Assembly: GCF_001602625.1 (NCBI RefSeq)
Contig: NZ_LECR01000003.1
Coordinates: forward strand, 69,257 to 79,549
Direction of reading: 5' to 3'
Origin: Sodalis-like endosymbiont of Proechinophthirus fluctus
GTDB taxonomy: Bacteria > Pseudomonadota > Gammaproteobacteria > Enterobacterales > Enterobacteriaceae
Length of the DNA stretch: 10,293 bases
The position numbers were made by a program, and so were the translations under genes. This document shows positions 1-7,020 of the stretch, piece after piece. How positions within the stretch are numbered: position 1 is the first letter of the stretch; each line of letters opens with the position of its first letter. Below the pieces are notes generated by a model, which searched no databases, was not told the DNA's origin, and saw only the letters and a list, made by a program, of their open reading frames with translations.

Positions 1-446
1 GCCTTCTTCAAGAGATCGATGGTGGCTATCATCGAACCGCCGGTTGCCAGCATCGGATCCACCACCAATGCCATGCGTTCGTCGATACTCGATACTAGTT
101 TATGGAAATAAGGCACAGGTGTCAGCGTATTTTTATCACGGTAGACGCCGACCACGCTGATACGCGCGCTGGGGAGATTTTCCAGTACGCCATCCATCAT
201 GCCAAGGCCGGCGCGGAGGATAGGTACGACAGTGATTTTCTTTCCTTTTATTTGATCAATTCCAACCGGTCCGCACCAGCCTTCTATAGTTACCATTTCT
301 GTTTCCATATCAGCGGTGGCAACATAGGTCAACAGACTACCCACCTCCGACGCCAATTCGCGAAAGCGTTTGGTACTGATATCGTGAGCACGCATCAACC
401 CCAGCTTGTGTTTTACCAGCGGGTGTTTAACCTCAACGATCTTCAT
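1..446 (-). CDS. upp: Uracil phosphoribosyltransferase, 5' part (runs off window)
   Basis: Upp joins uracil to PRPP to make UMP in cytosolic pyrimidine salvage. The minus-strand frame starts at ATG 446-444, after a GGAGAG ribosome-binding site, and stays open for 148 codons to the window edge (E. coli Upp has 208). The translation begins [20 protein letters not shown] and closely follows enterobacterial Upp, including the [20 protein letters not shown] segment and the start of the PRPP-binding loop, [20 protein letters not shown] near residues 128-147. No stop, frameshift or missing conserved residue is visible. It is divergent from purM, the usual enterobacterial arrangement. It is the only clearly intact gene here; the uracil-binding C-terminal part lies outside the window, so full integrity cannot be confirmed. 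Confidence 0.95.
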   Translation of the reverse strand, partial: MKIVEVKHPLVKHKLGLMRAHDISTKRFRELASEVGSLLTYVATADMETEMVTIEGWCGPVGIDQIKGKKITVVPILRAGLGMMDGVLENLPSARISVVGVYRDKNTLTPVPYFHKLVSSIDERMALVVDPMLATGGSMIATIDLLKK

Positions 447-570
447 GTTATCTCTCCAATAAGATACTGAACGGCCAAAAAAAATCGCGAGATTATAACC
501 CCTTTTTCCCGCTGCACTATACGTATTTGCCTGATCAGGATCAGGGCTTGTATGGAATTTACTATAGCCA

Positions 571-586
571 ATAAAAACGTTGACGC
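571..586 (+). promoter_or_regulatory. Possible degenerate PurR operator upstream of purM
   Basis: The upp-purM gap contains ATAAAAACGTTGACGC, which matches about 10 of 16 positions of the PurR consensus (ACGCAAACGTTTTCGT), including the central AAACGTT core. PurR controls purMN in E. coli, so the place is right. The match is weak and it could be chance, or an operator decaying along with its gene. The rest of 447-681 is AT-rich leader in which I see no clear sigma-70 promoter. Confidence 0.3.
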
Positions 587-681
587 GAATGCAACAGCTC
601 TCACAAATGATTGCTCATTCTGTTAGAATTGGCAGTGCTCCATTTCAAGTAACAGGTTATCTCCGTGGAGATGATCTTACA

Positions 682-870
682 GTGACCGACAAAACCTACA
701 TCAGTTACAAAGACGCAGGTATGGATACCACCGATGCCGGCGACGCATTGGTAGACCGTATCAAAGGTGTTATGAAACAGACTAAACACCCGGAAGTCAT
801 GGGTGGGATGGTTGGCTTCGGCGCAGCTAACGGTAATGGTGGCTCGGCATCCACCACTAGCACAGAATAG
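682..870 (+). pseudogene. purM: purM remnant: N-terminal 49 codons of AIR synthetase
   Basis: PurM (phosphoribosylaminoimidazole synthetase, about 345 aa) closes the imidazole ring in the fifth step of purine synthesis. GTG at 682-684, preceded by GGAG at 667-670, opens a frame reading [20 protein letters not shown] and on to RPEVMGG-like [13 protein letters not shown], which matches the PurM N-terminus. Similarity stops abruptly after GFGA (about position 830). The frame then runs through an unrelated low-complexity tail ([14 protein letters not shown]) to a TAG at 868-870. The catalytic and ATP-binding parts, about 85% of the protein, are absent. The frame is also open upstream to 580, but the PurM alignment supports the GTG at 682. 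The likeliest event is a deletion running from codon 49 towards or into purN. Confidence 0.87.
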
Positions 871-1259
871 GCAGGTGGACAGATCCTTGACAAGGACGGC
901 CGGCACGCAGAATAACGGTAGCACCACCTACAGCAGATAACAAAAAATCAGCAATTCAGTGATAAGGCTTAAGAGTACCAGAAAACCGCCGACGCTCACT
1001 AAAATGCGCGTCTGTCGATCGATAACACGACGGCGACACCGTAGTGAGGATGTGAGAAATTCTTTTTGGGCTCATAGACCTCGGTTAGCCAGCGACCTAG
1101 AAGGGCGGTCCAAACAATGGGAAAAGCCTATATTGCCTGTAAGAAAATAAGATAATAATCTTCGGCGGGATTTATGGGTAATGTTGGACTTTACCCCTAG
1201 AGAGAGGTTAATAGATTAACGCAGAATTTTCCCTTCATAAACATATAAATGGAGTAGAA
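871..1259. other. Unassigned remnant between purM stub and ppk
   Basis: This is where the rest of purM, purN and the ppk leader should be. No frame gives recognisable PurM or PurN sequence. A short stretch ending GGCACGCAGAATAA (about 901-914) could be the last few codons of purN, but it is too short to claim. The frame at 959-1150 encodes a basic 63-residue peptide resembling nothing I know. From about 1150 to 1250 the sequence is AT-rich, as expected for a promoter and leader, and ends in GGAG (1251-1254), the probable ribosome-binding site of ppk. Confidence 0.5.
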
Positions 1260-3306
1260 ATAGGTTATAAAACTCTATATATAGAAAGAATTAAGCTAGC
1301 TGTCTTTCGATGAACGGGTTGCAGGAAGCCGCCGATAAAAGCAATCCGTTAATAGAACATATGCAATTTGTGATCATTTATTCTAATAATCTGGATGAGT
1401 TTTACAAAGTCTGTTTCGCGGAACTGAAACAGCGTATTCTGATAAGTGAAGAACAGGGGGCCCACCAGGGGCACCTCACGCCATTTGCTCAATCTCATCT
1501 AGACTAAGGTGGCTTAACGTCGAGCAGGAATTTGCCAACCTTTACAAAAATCTGCTGCTGGAGATGGCACGCGGTCAGATCTTCCTCATCAACGAACGCT
1601 ACTCCCCTCGCCAGCAAGACTGGTTGTGGCAATACTTTAAACAACAGTTGCGCCAGCATATAACGCCCATTCTCATCCAGCATGATACTAATTTAGTGTG
1701 GTTTCTGAAAGATGATTACACCTATTTGTCGACAGAGATTATTTATGGGCAGAAGTTGAGATACGCCCTGCTTGAAATATCCTCTGATAAGGTGCCATAC
1801 TTTATCAATCTGCCGGCAGAATCCCCGCCAGCGCGCCGGCCGATGATTCTGTTGGACAATATTCTCGTTATTGTATGGATGATATTTTATCGGTTTCTTC
1901 TATTACGATATGCTCAACACATATTTGATGAAAATGACGCGCGATGCCGAATATGATTCGGTCACCGAATTGGAATCGAGCCTGCTATAATTGATGTCTT
2001 TCAACCTGAAACAACGACTGACCGCGGAGCCGGTCCTTTTTGTTTATCAGCGGGATATACCAAACTCCATAGTGGAGCTATTTAAGTCCAAACTTGGCAT
2101 CTCCTCCTACAATTCGGTCAATCCCGGACGGCCATTATCACAATTTCAAGGACTTCATCAGATTCCCCAACGTCGGTAAAGCCAATCTAGTCAAACCGGC
2201 CGCTGCCGTGTTTTCGCTACGTTTGGTTCGATAAATTCCGCAACGCGTTCGACTCCGTTCGCCACCATGATATCCTGCTCTATCTCCCCCTACCACACCT
2301 TCAGCCACATACTGGAACTGCTGCGCCAGGCGTCGTTCGATCCCAATGTGCTATCGGTTAAAATCGATATTTATTGGGTCGCTAAGGACTAAGGACTCGC
2401 ATATTATCGACGCGATAATCCACGCCGCCCATAACGATAAAAAAGTGACCGTGGTGGCATGAAGAACCACAGGCACGCTTCGACGAAGAAGCGAACATAC
2501 GCTGGGACATGCAGCTTACCTAGAATGGGTTGCATATCATTTTCTCGGCGCCAGTGCTAAAAATACACGCCAAGCTGTTTCTTAGGCAATTTCAATGAGA
2601 AAACAGCGGCTTCTCTTAATATAGCTAGCGACTATTCCTTGCTGACGTCTGATGCGTGCATCACCCAATGAAGTGCGGCACGTGTTCAATTTTATTGAGA
2701 ACCCTTACCACCCGGTTAAATTCGACTATTTGATAGTGTCGCCGCAAAATTCACGCCATATACTGTATCAAATGATCGATCAGGAGATCGCGAATGCGCA
2801 AGCGGGTGGAAGCGGCTAGAATTACCCTTAAGGTAAACAATCTAGTCGATTAGGGGTTGATCGATCGTCTCTATGCCGCTTCCGGCGTAGGGGTAAACAT
2901 CCGCATTCTAGTGCGGGGATGTGTTCTCTATATCCCGGATTTTCTGGGCATTAGCAATAACATCCAGGTAACGAGTATCTTGGATTGTCTCTTGGAACAC
3001 GATCGGGTCTATGTATTCAAGAATGGTGGTGATAAAAAGGTATTTCTCTCTTCCGCCGACTGAATGACCCGTAATATTAATTACCGCATTGAAGTGGATG
3101 TAGCGCTTCTGGATCCGCGATTGAAACAGCAACTGCTGGACTGGATATTTTAGCGCTTTTTTCAGCGATGCCGTTAAAGCCCGATATATCGATGCCGATC
3201 TGAAAAACTACTATGTTCCACGCGGCAACTGCCACACAGTGCGTGCGCAAATGGCCATTTATGACTATATATCAAACAACTAGAAAATGCCGGAGATCAG
3301 GACTAA
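1260..3306 (+). pseudogene. ppk: Polyphosphate kinase pseudogene, near full length
   Basis: Ppk polymerises the ATP gamma-phosphate into polyphosphate. Homology to the roughly 690-aa enterobacterial protein runs across the locus through many frames. The start codon is ATA (1260-1262) where ATG is expected, followed by GYKTLYIE; GGAG at 1251 is retained. Recognisable blocks include [16 protein letters not shown] (from 1321), [13 protein letters not shown] (1564), LKQRLTAEPVLFVYQRDIPN (about 2003), LKIHAKLFL with the autophosphorylated His codon CAC at 2566-2568, GNFNEKTA (about 2585), and [18 protein letters not shown] (2989-3042). The 3' end ([10 protein letters not shown], stop TAA 3304-3306) lies 3 nt before ppx, so the operon spacing survives. 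Lesions include start loss, SWLSF read as S-stop-LSF at 1297, a 7-bp tandem duplication at 2383-2396, a deletion of about 50 nt at 2583 that removes the second conserved His, and TGA for Trp at 3061. Confidence 0.97.
2383..2396 (+). repeat. 7-bp tandem duplication (frameshift) in ppk
   Basis: TAAGGAC occurs twice in direct tandem (2383-2389 and 2390-2396). Removing one copy restores the expected Ppk reading VAKDSHIIDAIIHAA. With both copies, a TAA follows VAKD at once and the frame shifts by one. This is a clear slippage-type duplication. Confidence 0.85.
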
Positions 3307-3309
3307 TTT

Positions 3310-4350
3310 ATGCCCTTACCCAGTCCGGAAGAATTCGCTGCCATCGATCTTGGCTCCAACAGTTTTCATATGGCGGCGGCGCGCGTAGTCAACGGTGTAA
3401 TGCAGGTACTTAGCCATCTGAAAAAGAAGTGCATTTGGCCGACGGCCTGGACGACGATCACCGCCTGAGCGAAGAGGCGATGGAACGCGGCCTAGGGCAG
3501 CTGGCCCTGTTCGCCGAATGCCTGCAAAGCTTTTCGCCGCTGCGGGTGATGATTATCGGCACCCATGCTTTACGCGAGGTAGTCAATGTGCAGGCGTTTC
3601 TTGATTGGGCGGCAGAGATGATCTCCTACCCGATCGAGATCATTTCAAGCCATGAAGAAGAGGCATAGCTGATTTTATGGGCGTCGAGCATACCTAGGCG
3701 GGAAAAGGCGGCAAGCTAGTGATTGATATCGGTGGCCGCTCAACCGAACTGGATCATCAGCGAAAATTTCGAGCTGCTGCTGGCGGAAATCCTCCGCCGC
3801 ATGGGCTGCATCAGTATTGGCCACCTATTTTCCCCCAACGGGGAGATTAAATCCGGCCAATTTCTACCATGCACGACTGAGAGCGTCGGCGCAAAAAATC
3901 GAGACACTGGCCTGGCAATATATCGCTTTGGGTTGGCAGGTGGCGCTTAGCGCCTCTGGCATCTTTAAGGCAGCCTGCGAAGTGTGTTAGCCGAGATGGC
4001 CGCCAAAGATAGCCTTATCAATCCTGAGCGGCTGGAAACGCTGTGTGAACAGGTCCTACAGTTCATACATTTCTCCGCGCTCAGCTTGCTGGGTTTATCC
4101 GATGAGCGTAAAGCGGTTTTTATCCCGGAGTTGGCCATTATGTGCGGCGTCATATATGCCCTAGTTATCTAGGAACTCAAACTGTCTGACTGCGCCCTGC
4201 GCGAGGAGGTGCTATATGAAATGGAAGGCCGGTTTCGTCATCAGGATATTTGCATGTGCACCGCTAAAAGCCTGGTGGAGTATTACAATATCGATACCGA
4301 TCAGGCTCGGCGGGTATAGGAAACCACCGACGCGCTTTATCAGTGTTGAG
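3310..4350 (+). pseudogene. ppx: Exopolyphosphatase pseudogene, C-terminally truncated
   Basis: Ppx removes terminal phosphates from polyphosphate and partners Ppk; the two genes are normally an operon. ATG 3310 begins [20 protein letters not shown], containing the ASKHA-family phosphate-1 motif ([11 protein letters not shown]). A one-base loss in an A-run near 3422 shifts the frame, which resumes as [20 protein letters not shown] and [10 protein letters not shown]. The catalytic-Glu region reads [12 protein letters not shown] and is then cut by TAG at 3667. The second phosphate loop is [20 protein letters not shown] (expected GGGSTE). Later blocks include LSLLGLSDERKAVFIPELAI (4084-4143) and [18 protein letters not shown]. 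Similarity ends after ARRV-ETTDALYQ at about 4350, roughly residue 335, so the C-terminal HD-like domain of about 170 residues is missing. It has multiple further stops and frameshifts. Confidence 0.94.
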
Positions 4351-4611
4351 AATGCCGACGCTGTCGCTGACGCGGTAACGCCGTCGTGAGCTGGGAATTC
4401 TGTGGGTAACGGGCTAGCAATAGCACTTTGGTAGTGCGCTTAGGCGTTCCTGTTCCCATCCTGGCCAAGACTCCATTTTGTGCGTCGGCCCGCCAGTGCG
4501 CCTTTGGCAATGACCGACCGTAGCGTATACTTCGCCACTGTACGCTGTCCTTGAAACAGCGCTGGCTTATGCTCTACAATCAGCCCTTAACCTGTTTCTG
4601 CCTCCGCCCGT
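4351..4611. other. Unassigned stretch after truncated ppx
   Basis: The stretch lies where the ppx 3' end and, in E. coli, the inverted yfgF would be. None of the six frames gives recognisable Ppx C-terminal sequence or a GGDEF/EAL motif. It has the same balanced base composition as its neighbours and is rich in stops on both strands. It may be decayed ppx tail, or intergenic sequence left beyond a deletion. Confidence 0.45.
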
Positions 4612-4625
4612 GAGAGGCTAACTCT

Positions 4626-4836
4626 GTGAAATCGGCATTTCGCATGCGAAGACGACCCACTACCGGGCGCAATGACTCGCTGGATATTGCTTATCAGTTT
4701 TATTATTCTCTTAGGTCGCCTGCTCTATACCACGGTGAGCGCCTGGCATCATCATCAAAATAAACGCATCGATCCGGCGGAACAGACCATTAAGCCCACG
4801 CCGCCGCCTGAGAGACCCTATACCCTGAATGCCTAA
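4626..4836 (+). pseudogene. yfgG: YfgG-like small membrane protein, frameshifted near the 5' end
   Basis: E. coli YfgG is a 63-aa single-pass inner-membrane protein. Here a frame from GTG 4626 (GAGAGG at 4612-4617 as ribosome-binding site) reads VKSAFRMRRRPTTGR, matching the basic YfgG N-terminus. An extra A at about 4671 then breaks it, and the continuation from ATG 4672 reads MTRWILLISFIILLGRLLYT, then TVSAWHHHQNKR, ending PERPYTLNA at TAA 4834-4836. The second part gives a hydrophobic membrane helix followed by a His-rich juncture, as in E. coli (MTRIVLLISF...WQHHQSKK). The 54-codon frame from 4672 is otherwise intact and could still be translated, though it has no good ribosome-binding site. 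In that case the product would lack only the cytoplasmic basic tail. Confidence 0.75.
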
Positions 4837-4871
4837 TATCTGGCAAATCGCGAAAAATCTACTTTTTTTGA

Positions 4872-4917
4872 CAAAATTGCGCTATCTTTTTACTCAAAAT
4901 TACGCTATCTTCACCGA
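4872..4917 (+). repeat. Tandem 23-nt-period direct repeat in yfgG-mgtE gap
   Basis: CAAAATTGCGCTATCT (4872-4887) recurs as CAAAATTACGCTATCT (4895-4910), 15 of 16 bases identical with a 23-nt period. It lies directly upstream of the mgtE remnant in an AT-rich stretch. It could be a duplicated regulatory half-site or simply another slippage duplication. The start of each unit plus spacer loosely resembles -10-type elements, but I cannot assign a promoter. Confidence 0.6.
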
Positions 4918-4920
4918 GTA

Positions 4921-5727
4921 ATATCCTCACTTCTTTATCGTCCCAGTAGCCTGGAGAACAGGGAAATTATACCAGCCGTAAAATACGACCCATAACTAAA
5001 AGAACTACGGCGCCAGACCTTTAAGCGTTTTACTGGCAAACCGTCCGCTTGTCGACAGTATCCTCAATCGTCCCACACGGGAGCCAGTCGGCGATAACCT
5101 CATCTGTTGGATAAAACTACTGAACTGGTAGCGATTGTAAACCAATTGCACGCCGCGGATCTGGCGAATCTACTGGAAAGCCATGCCCCACGACGAGGGC
5201 ATAGTGCTTTGGCGGCTGGTGGACAACAATAAGCGTGGCAAAACTTTGGTGGAAGCCTCGGAGAATGTTTGGGGAAGCTTTATCGCTGAGATGTCAAACC
5301 GCGATGTTCTGCGGGCTATCAGCCCTCCAGACGTCAACTAGCACGTCTATCTTGCCCTCTACCTGCCATGGTGTCCGGTCGGCTGCGGGTTTGGTGAACC
5401 TCTGCATAGTATTCATCGCCTCGCGTGTCATTGACCTGTGCGACGGCACCATTGCCCAGTTAATTCCGCTGCTGGCGCCGATGCCCAGCATTTCCAGTAT
5501 CGGCGGGCAAACACCGGTAATCAGACGATTACCATTATCGTGCGTGCGATGTGCGACGGCGCTGTATCAGTTGGAAAACACAATACCGACTTTCTCATTC
5601 TGAGCGAACTAGGCGTGGCTGTCAATCAATGGTCTGTTTTGGGTCGGTATCATATGGGAATCGTCGCCTGGCTGTTCGGCGAAGCCGTTCTTCTGCGGTG
5701 TGATATGCTGGCGATGCTGCTTATTTG
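4921..5727 (+). pseudogene. mgtE: MgtE-family Mg2+ transporter pseudogene, internal and 3' deletions
   Basis: MgtE proteins (about 450-480 aa) are membrane channels/transporters for Mg2+ with a cytoplasmic N domain, two CBS domains and five membrane helices. The N domain is visible as SLENREII (about 4948), HLLDKTTELVAIVNQLHAAD (about 5103-5162, across frames), VLWRLVDNNKRGKTLVEASE (5201-5262), NVWGSFIAEMSNRDVLRAIS and VYLALYLP. Homology then jumps at about 5385-5400 to the C-terminal membrane part: GTIAQLIPLLAPMPSISSIG, the pore-lining GGxTGNQT signature (with a one-base insertion near 5508), TDFLILSELGVA and MGIVAWLFG. Both CBS domains and the first helices are missing, and the 3' end is cut at about 5727. 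A possible original start is ATA at 4921, which would be a third ATG-to-ATA loss, but no ribosome-binding site supports it. Confidence 0.85.
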
Positions 5728-5873
5728 GTATAAATATCGTTGGTCACCACCACTAACTACTAGCTAGTAGCGATCGCGCATCCCCTTACACAAGGCTTCC
5801 AATAATGTGGTTTTACCCGAGCTGGCCGAGATCCGCCGTCGGTGCTGCGCAGTGGTTGTTTATAGTGTGTCAT
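5727..5873 (-). pseudogene. ureG: ureG remnant: N-terminal ~49 codons of the urease GTPase chaperone
   Basis: UreG is the SIMIBI GTPase (about 205 aa) that delivers Ni2+ into urease with UreE, UreF and UreD. ATG 5873-5871 follows AGGGAG with 5-nt spacing. It reads MTHYKQPLR, close to Klebsiella UreG (MNSYKHPLR). The next part, normally IGVGGPVGSGKTT, is scrambled and frameshifted, but the P-loop resumes as SGKTTLLEALCKGMRDRY. A TAG follows (5766-5764, for a Gln), then VVTNDIYTK (about 5750-5729), another UreG signature. Similarity ends at about 5727, exactly where the oppositely oriented mgtE remnant begins, so about 75% of the gene is gone. It is the last recognisable gene of a minus-strand ureE-ureF-ureG order. 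Confidence 0.88.
5833..5850 (+). repeat. 18-bp direct repeat, copy 1 (ureG)
   Basis: CCGCCGTCGGTGCTGCGC is identical to 10262-10279 in the baeS remnant. Here it covers, on the minus strand, the part of ureG where the conserved IGVGG of the P-loop region should be and is not. Confidence 0.6.
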
Positions 5874-5959
5874 CGTAACTCCCTGCAATTGAGTTAACAT
5901 ACCGTTCATGCATCGTGCCAGTACCCAATGGGCAGCGCAGAAGGTCAAAACGGAATAGA

Positions 5960-6007
5960 CGTGAATATTGCATTTCATAGCAACGTGAATATTGCGTTTC
6001 ATAGCAA
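5960..6007 (-). repeat. 24-bp in-frame tandem duplication in ureF
   Basis: Units 5960-5983 and 5984-6007 are identical except for one base (A at 5972, G at 5996). On the minus strand each encodes CYExQYSR, so the UreF C-terminal motif ETQYSR occurs twice before LFR. Homologues carry it once. The duplication keeps the local frame; the single mismatch arose after it, or was fixed with it. Confidence 0.9.
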
Positions 6008-6192
6008 GTGGAAGCGATAGCATGCAGCGGAAAACGGCTGCCCAGCGCATCGTTTTCCAGGGACGCAGCGCGTTGCCAGGCCGCCGACAGCGTGGCGGCC
6101 CAACGCTGCTAGCAATCCCTGCGGCGTTTGCTGACCGAAAAGGCACCAGTTTCAGGCAGGCCTGCCATTACCTCCACTTCTAACGTGCTGTA

Positions 6193-6220
6193 GCCAAAGC
6201 CGATCGACAGCGGCTTTGGC
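6193..6220. repeat. Inverted repeat, 10-bp perfect stem, within ureF
   Basis: GCCAAAGCCG at 6193-6202 pairs perfectly with CGGCTTTGGC at 6211-6220 around an 8-nt loop. It lies inside ureF coding sequence (minus-strand PPKPLSIGFGYS) and has no following T-run on either strand, so it is not a convincing terminator. Confidence 0.6.
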
Positions 6221-6656
6221 GGTATTCTCCACTGACACTTCAACCATGCGAGCGCCGCCAGCCAACTTTGTTACAGTGTCGGCAAGCTATCCGCCGTCAG
6301 CGGCAGAGACGACCGCTACGCCATCAACCGCAGCTCGCGGGTTTCTCAACACGATACCATCATCGCCACCACCGGGCGAAGCTGGCATCGTCTTGTTCTT
6401 ACGCGCATAGATAAAAACGTTTTAGTAGTGGTCAGTCTAGGGGCAACTGAGCTGATCGTCGATGAGCTGTTGCTACCAGCGGGTGAATGCCGCAGAGGAA
6501 TTGACCTAGCTGCACTCCACCGCCCACTCCAGCCCTTGAGAATAGGTAAATCCCCTATCGGCAAGCTGGGGCTTATCAACTGCATTAGGCGCAGCAGCGC
6601 GCTGGGTTGTCAAATTCAGTGGTGACGGTGTGTACATGTGCTCCCCGTGTACATAC

Positions 6657-6850
6657 CTATTTGGCCGTGCGGTGCGCTTTATAGGCGTCAGATTTTACTG
6701 GTTCGAAGGATGCCTGCTCAACGCTCATCTCGGCATCCAAGGCACTATGTTATCCAGTACATGATCGTGCTGGTAGCGCGTCCAGCCGTAAGCGATTTGC
6801 AGCAGCACATTGCGGTTGCTGAGATGATAGCAAACGCGCGCTAGCAGATA
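6657..6850 (-). pseudogene. ureE: ureE remnant: C-terminal half of urease nickel metallochaperone
   Basis: UreE binds Ni2+ and hands it to UreG. On the minus strand from about 6850 the sequence reads [20 protein letters not shown], then [13 protein letters not shown], a one-base loss, and [20 protein letters not shown], ending HRTAK-TAG (6659-6657), 19 nt before the ureF start. This matches the C-terminal metal-binding domain, including the conserved His in the DHVLD motif. The N-terminal domain (about 70-80 residues) is not recognisable in 6851-7020. The protein ends HRTAK, without the His-rich tail of Klebsiella UreE, but many UreE proteins naturally lack that tail. No ureA, ureB or ureC sequence is present upstream. 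Confidence 0.87.
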
Positions 6851-7020
6851 TAGCAATCACCGACTGTTATCAAGGAATTGGCGATGGCAGTTATATGCCC
6901 AGTATTTCAGAACATTTGTCGCCGGCGGAATTTCTTCTGACGCTGATTAGAGTGGAAAAGCCTTCATTTACTCAAACATAGACGCGAGCACTTCGCCGCC
7001 GACCTTGCAGTGAAGATGTT
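6851..7020. other. Unassigned stretch between ureE remnant and aldo/keto reductase
   Basis: This is the expected place for the UreE N-terminal domain and the urease structural genes, none of which I can recognise. A short plus-strand frame (6898-6990) reads PSISEHLSPAEFLLTLIRVE, protein-like but unidentified. It is probably the seam of a deletion that joined the urease accessory genes to the reductase gene. Confidence 0.4.

Larger units (their letters stand above)
5945..6637 (-). pseudogene. ureF: Urease accessory protein UreF pseudogene, near full length
   Basis: UreF (about 225-240 aa) acts with UreD/UreH and UreG as a checkpoint in urease nickel loading. ATG 6637-6635 follows GGGGAG (6646-6641) and reads MYTPSPLNLTTQRA. 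Continuing across frames: LLRLMQLISPSLPIG, FTYSQGLEWAVECS-stop, ETRELR, LAALAWLKCQWRIPPKPLSI, GFGYSTLEVEVMAGL, then SRFPLHAIAST and the conserved C-terminal ETQYSRLFR. These blocks occur in UreF order and spacing. The expected TGA is at 5947-5945. Lesions include an early one-base loss near 6615, several TAG and TGA codons, and a 24-bp in-frame duplication near the 3' end (listed separately). The ureF end and ureG start are about 70 nt apart. Confidence 0.9.

Noticed and set aside
102..470. 122-codon plus-strand open frame opposite upp
   Set aside because: It is the antisense shadow of upp, whose minus-strand translation matches the known protein residue by residue.
530..545. CCTGATCAGG palindrome with trailing partial repeat upstream of purM
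   Set aside because: It is short, contains the common GATC site, and no terminator or known operator matches; noted only as part of the leader.
601..927. 108-codon minus-strand open frame opposite purM
   Set aside because: It is antisense to the purM stub, Cys-rich, with no homology or ribosome-binding site.
5235..5603. 122-codon plus-strand open frame
   Set aside because: It is made of mgtE sequence read partly out of frame; true MgtE blocks move between frames across it.
5757..5770. 14-bp perfect palindrome CTACTAGCTAGTAG
   Set aside because: It falls within the ureG codons for Y-stop-LVV and includes a mutated Gln codon; chance from local TAG/CTAG enrichment explains it better than an operator.
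5760..6146. 128-codon minus-strand open frame
   Set aside because: It is a mosaic: its last part is the ureG start read through the frameshifted P-loop and the rest is ureF out of frame. It is not a gene of its own.
6193..6220. Hairpin as a rho-independent terminator
   Set aside because: The stem is perfect but lies within ureF coding sequence and has no T-run on either side.
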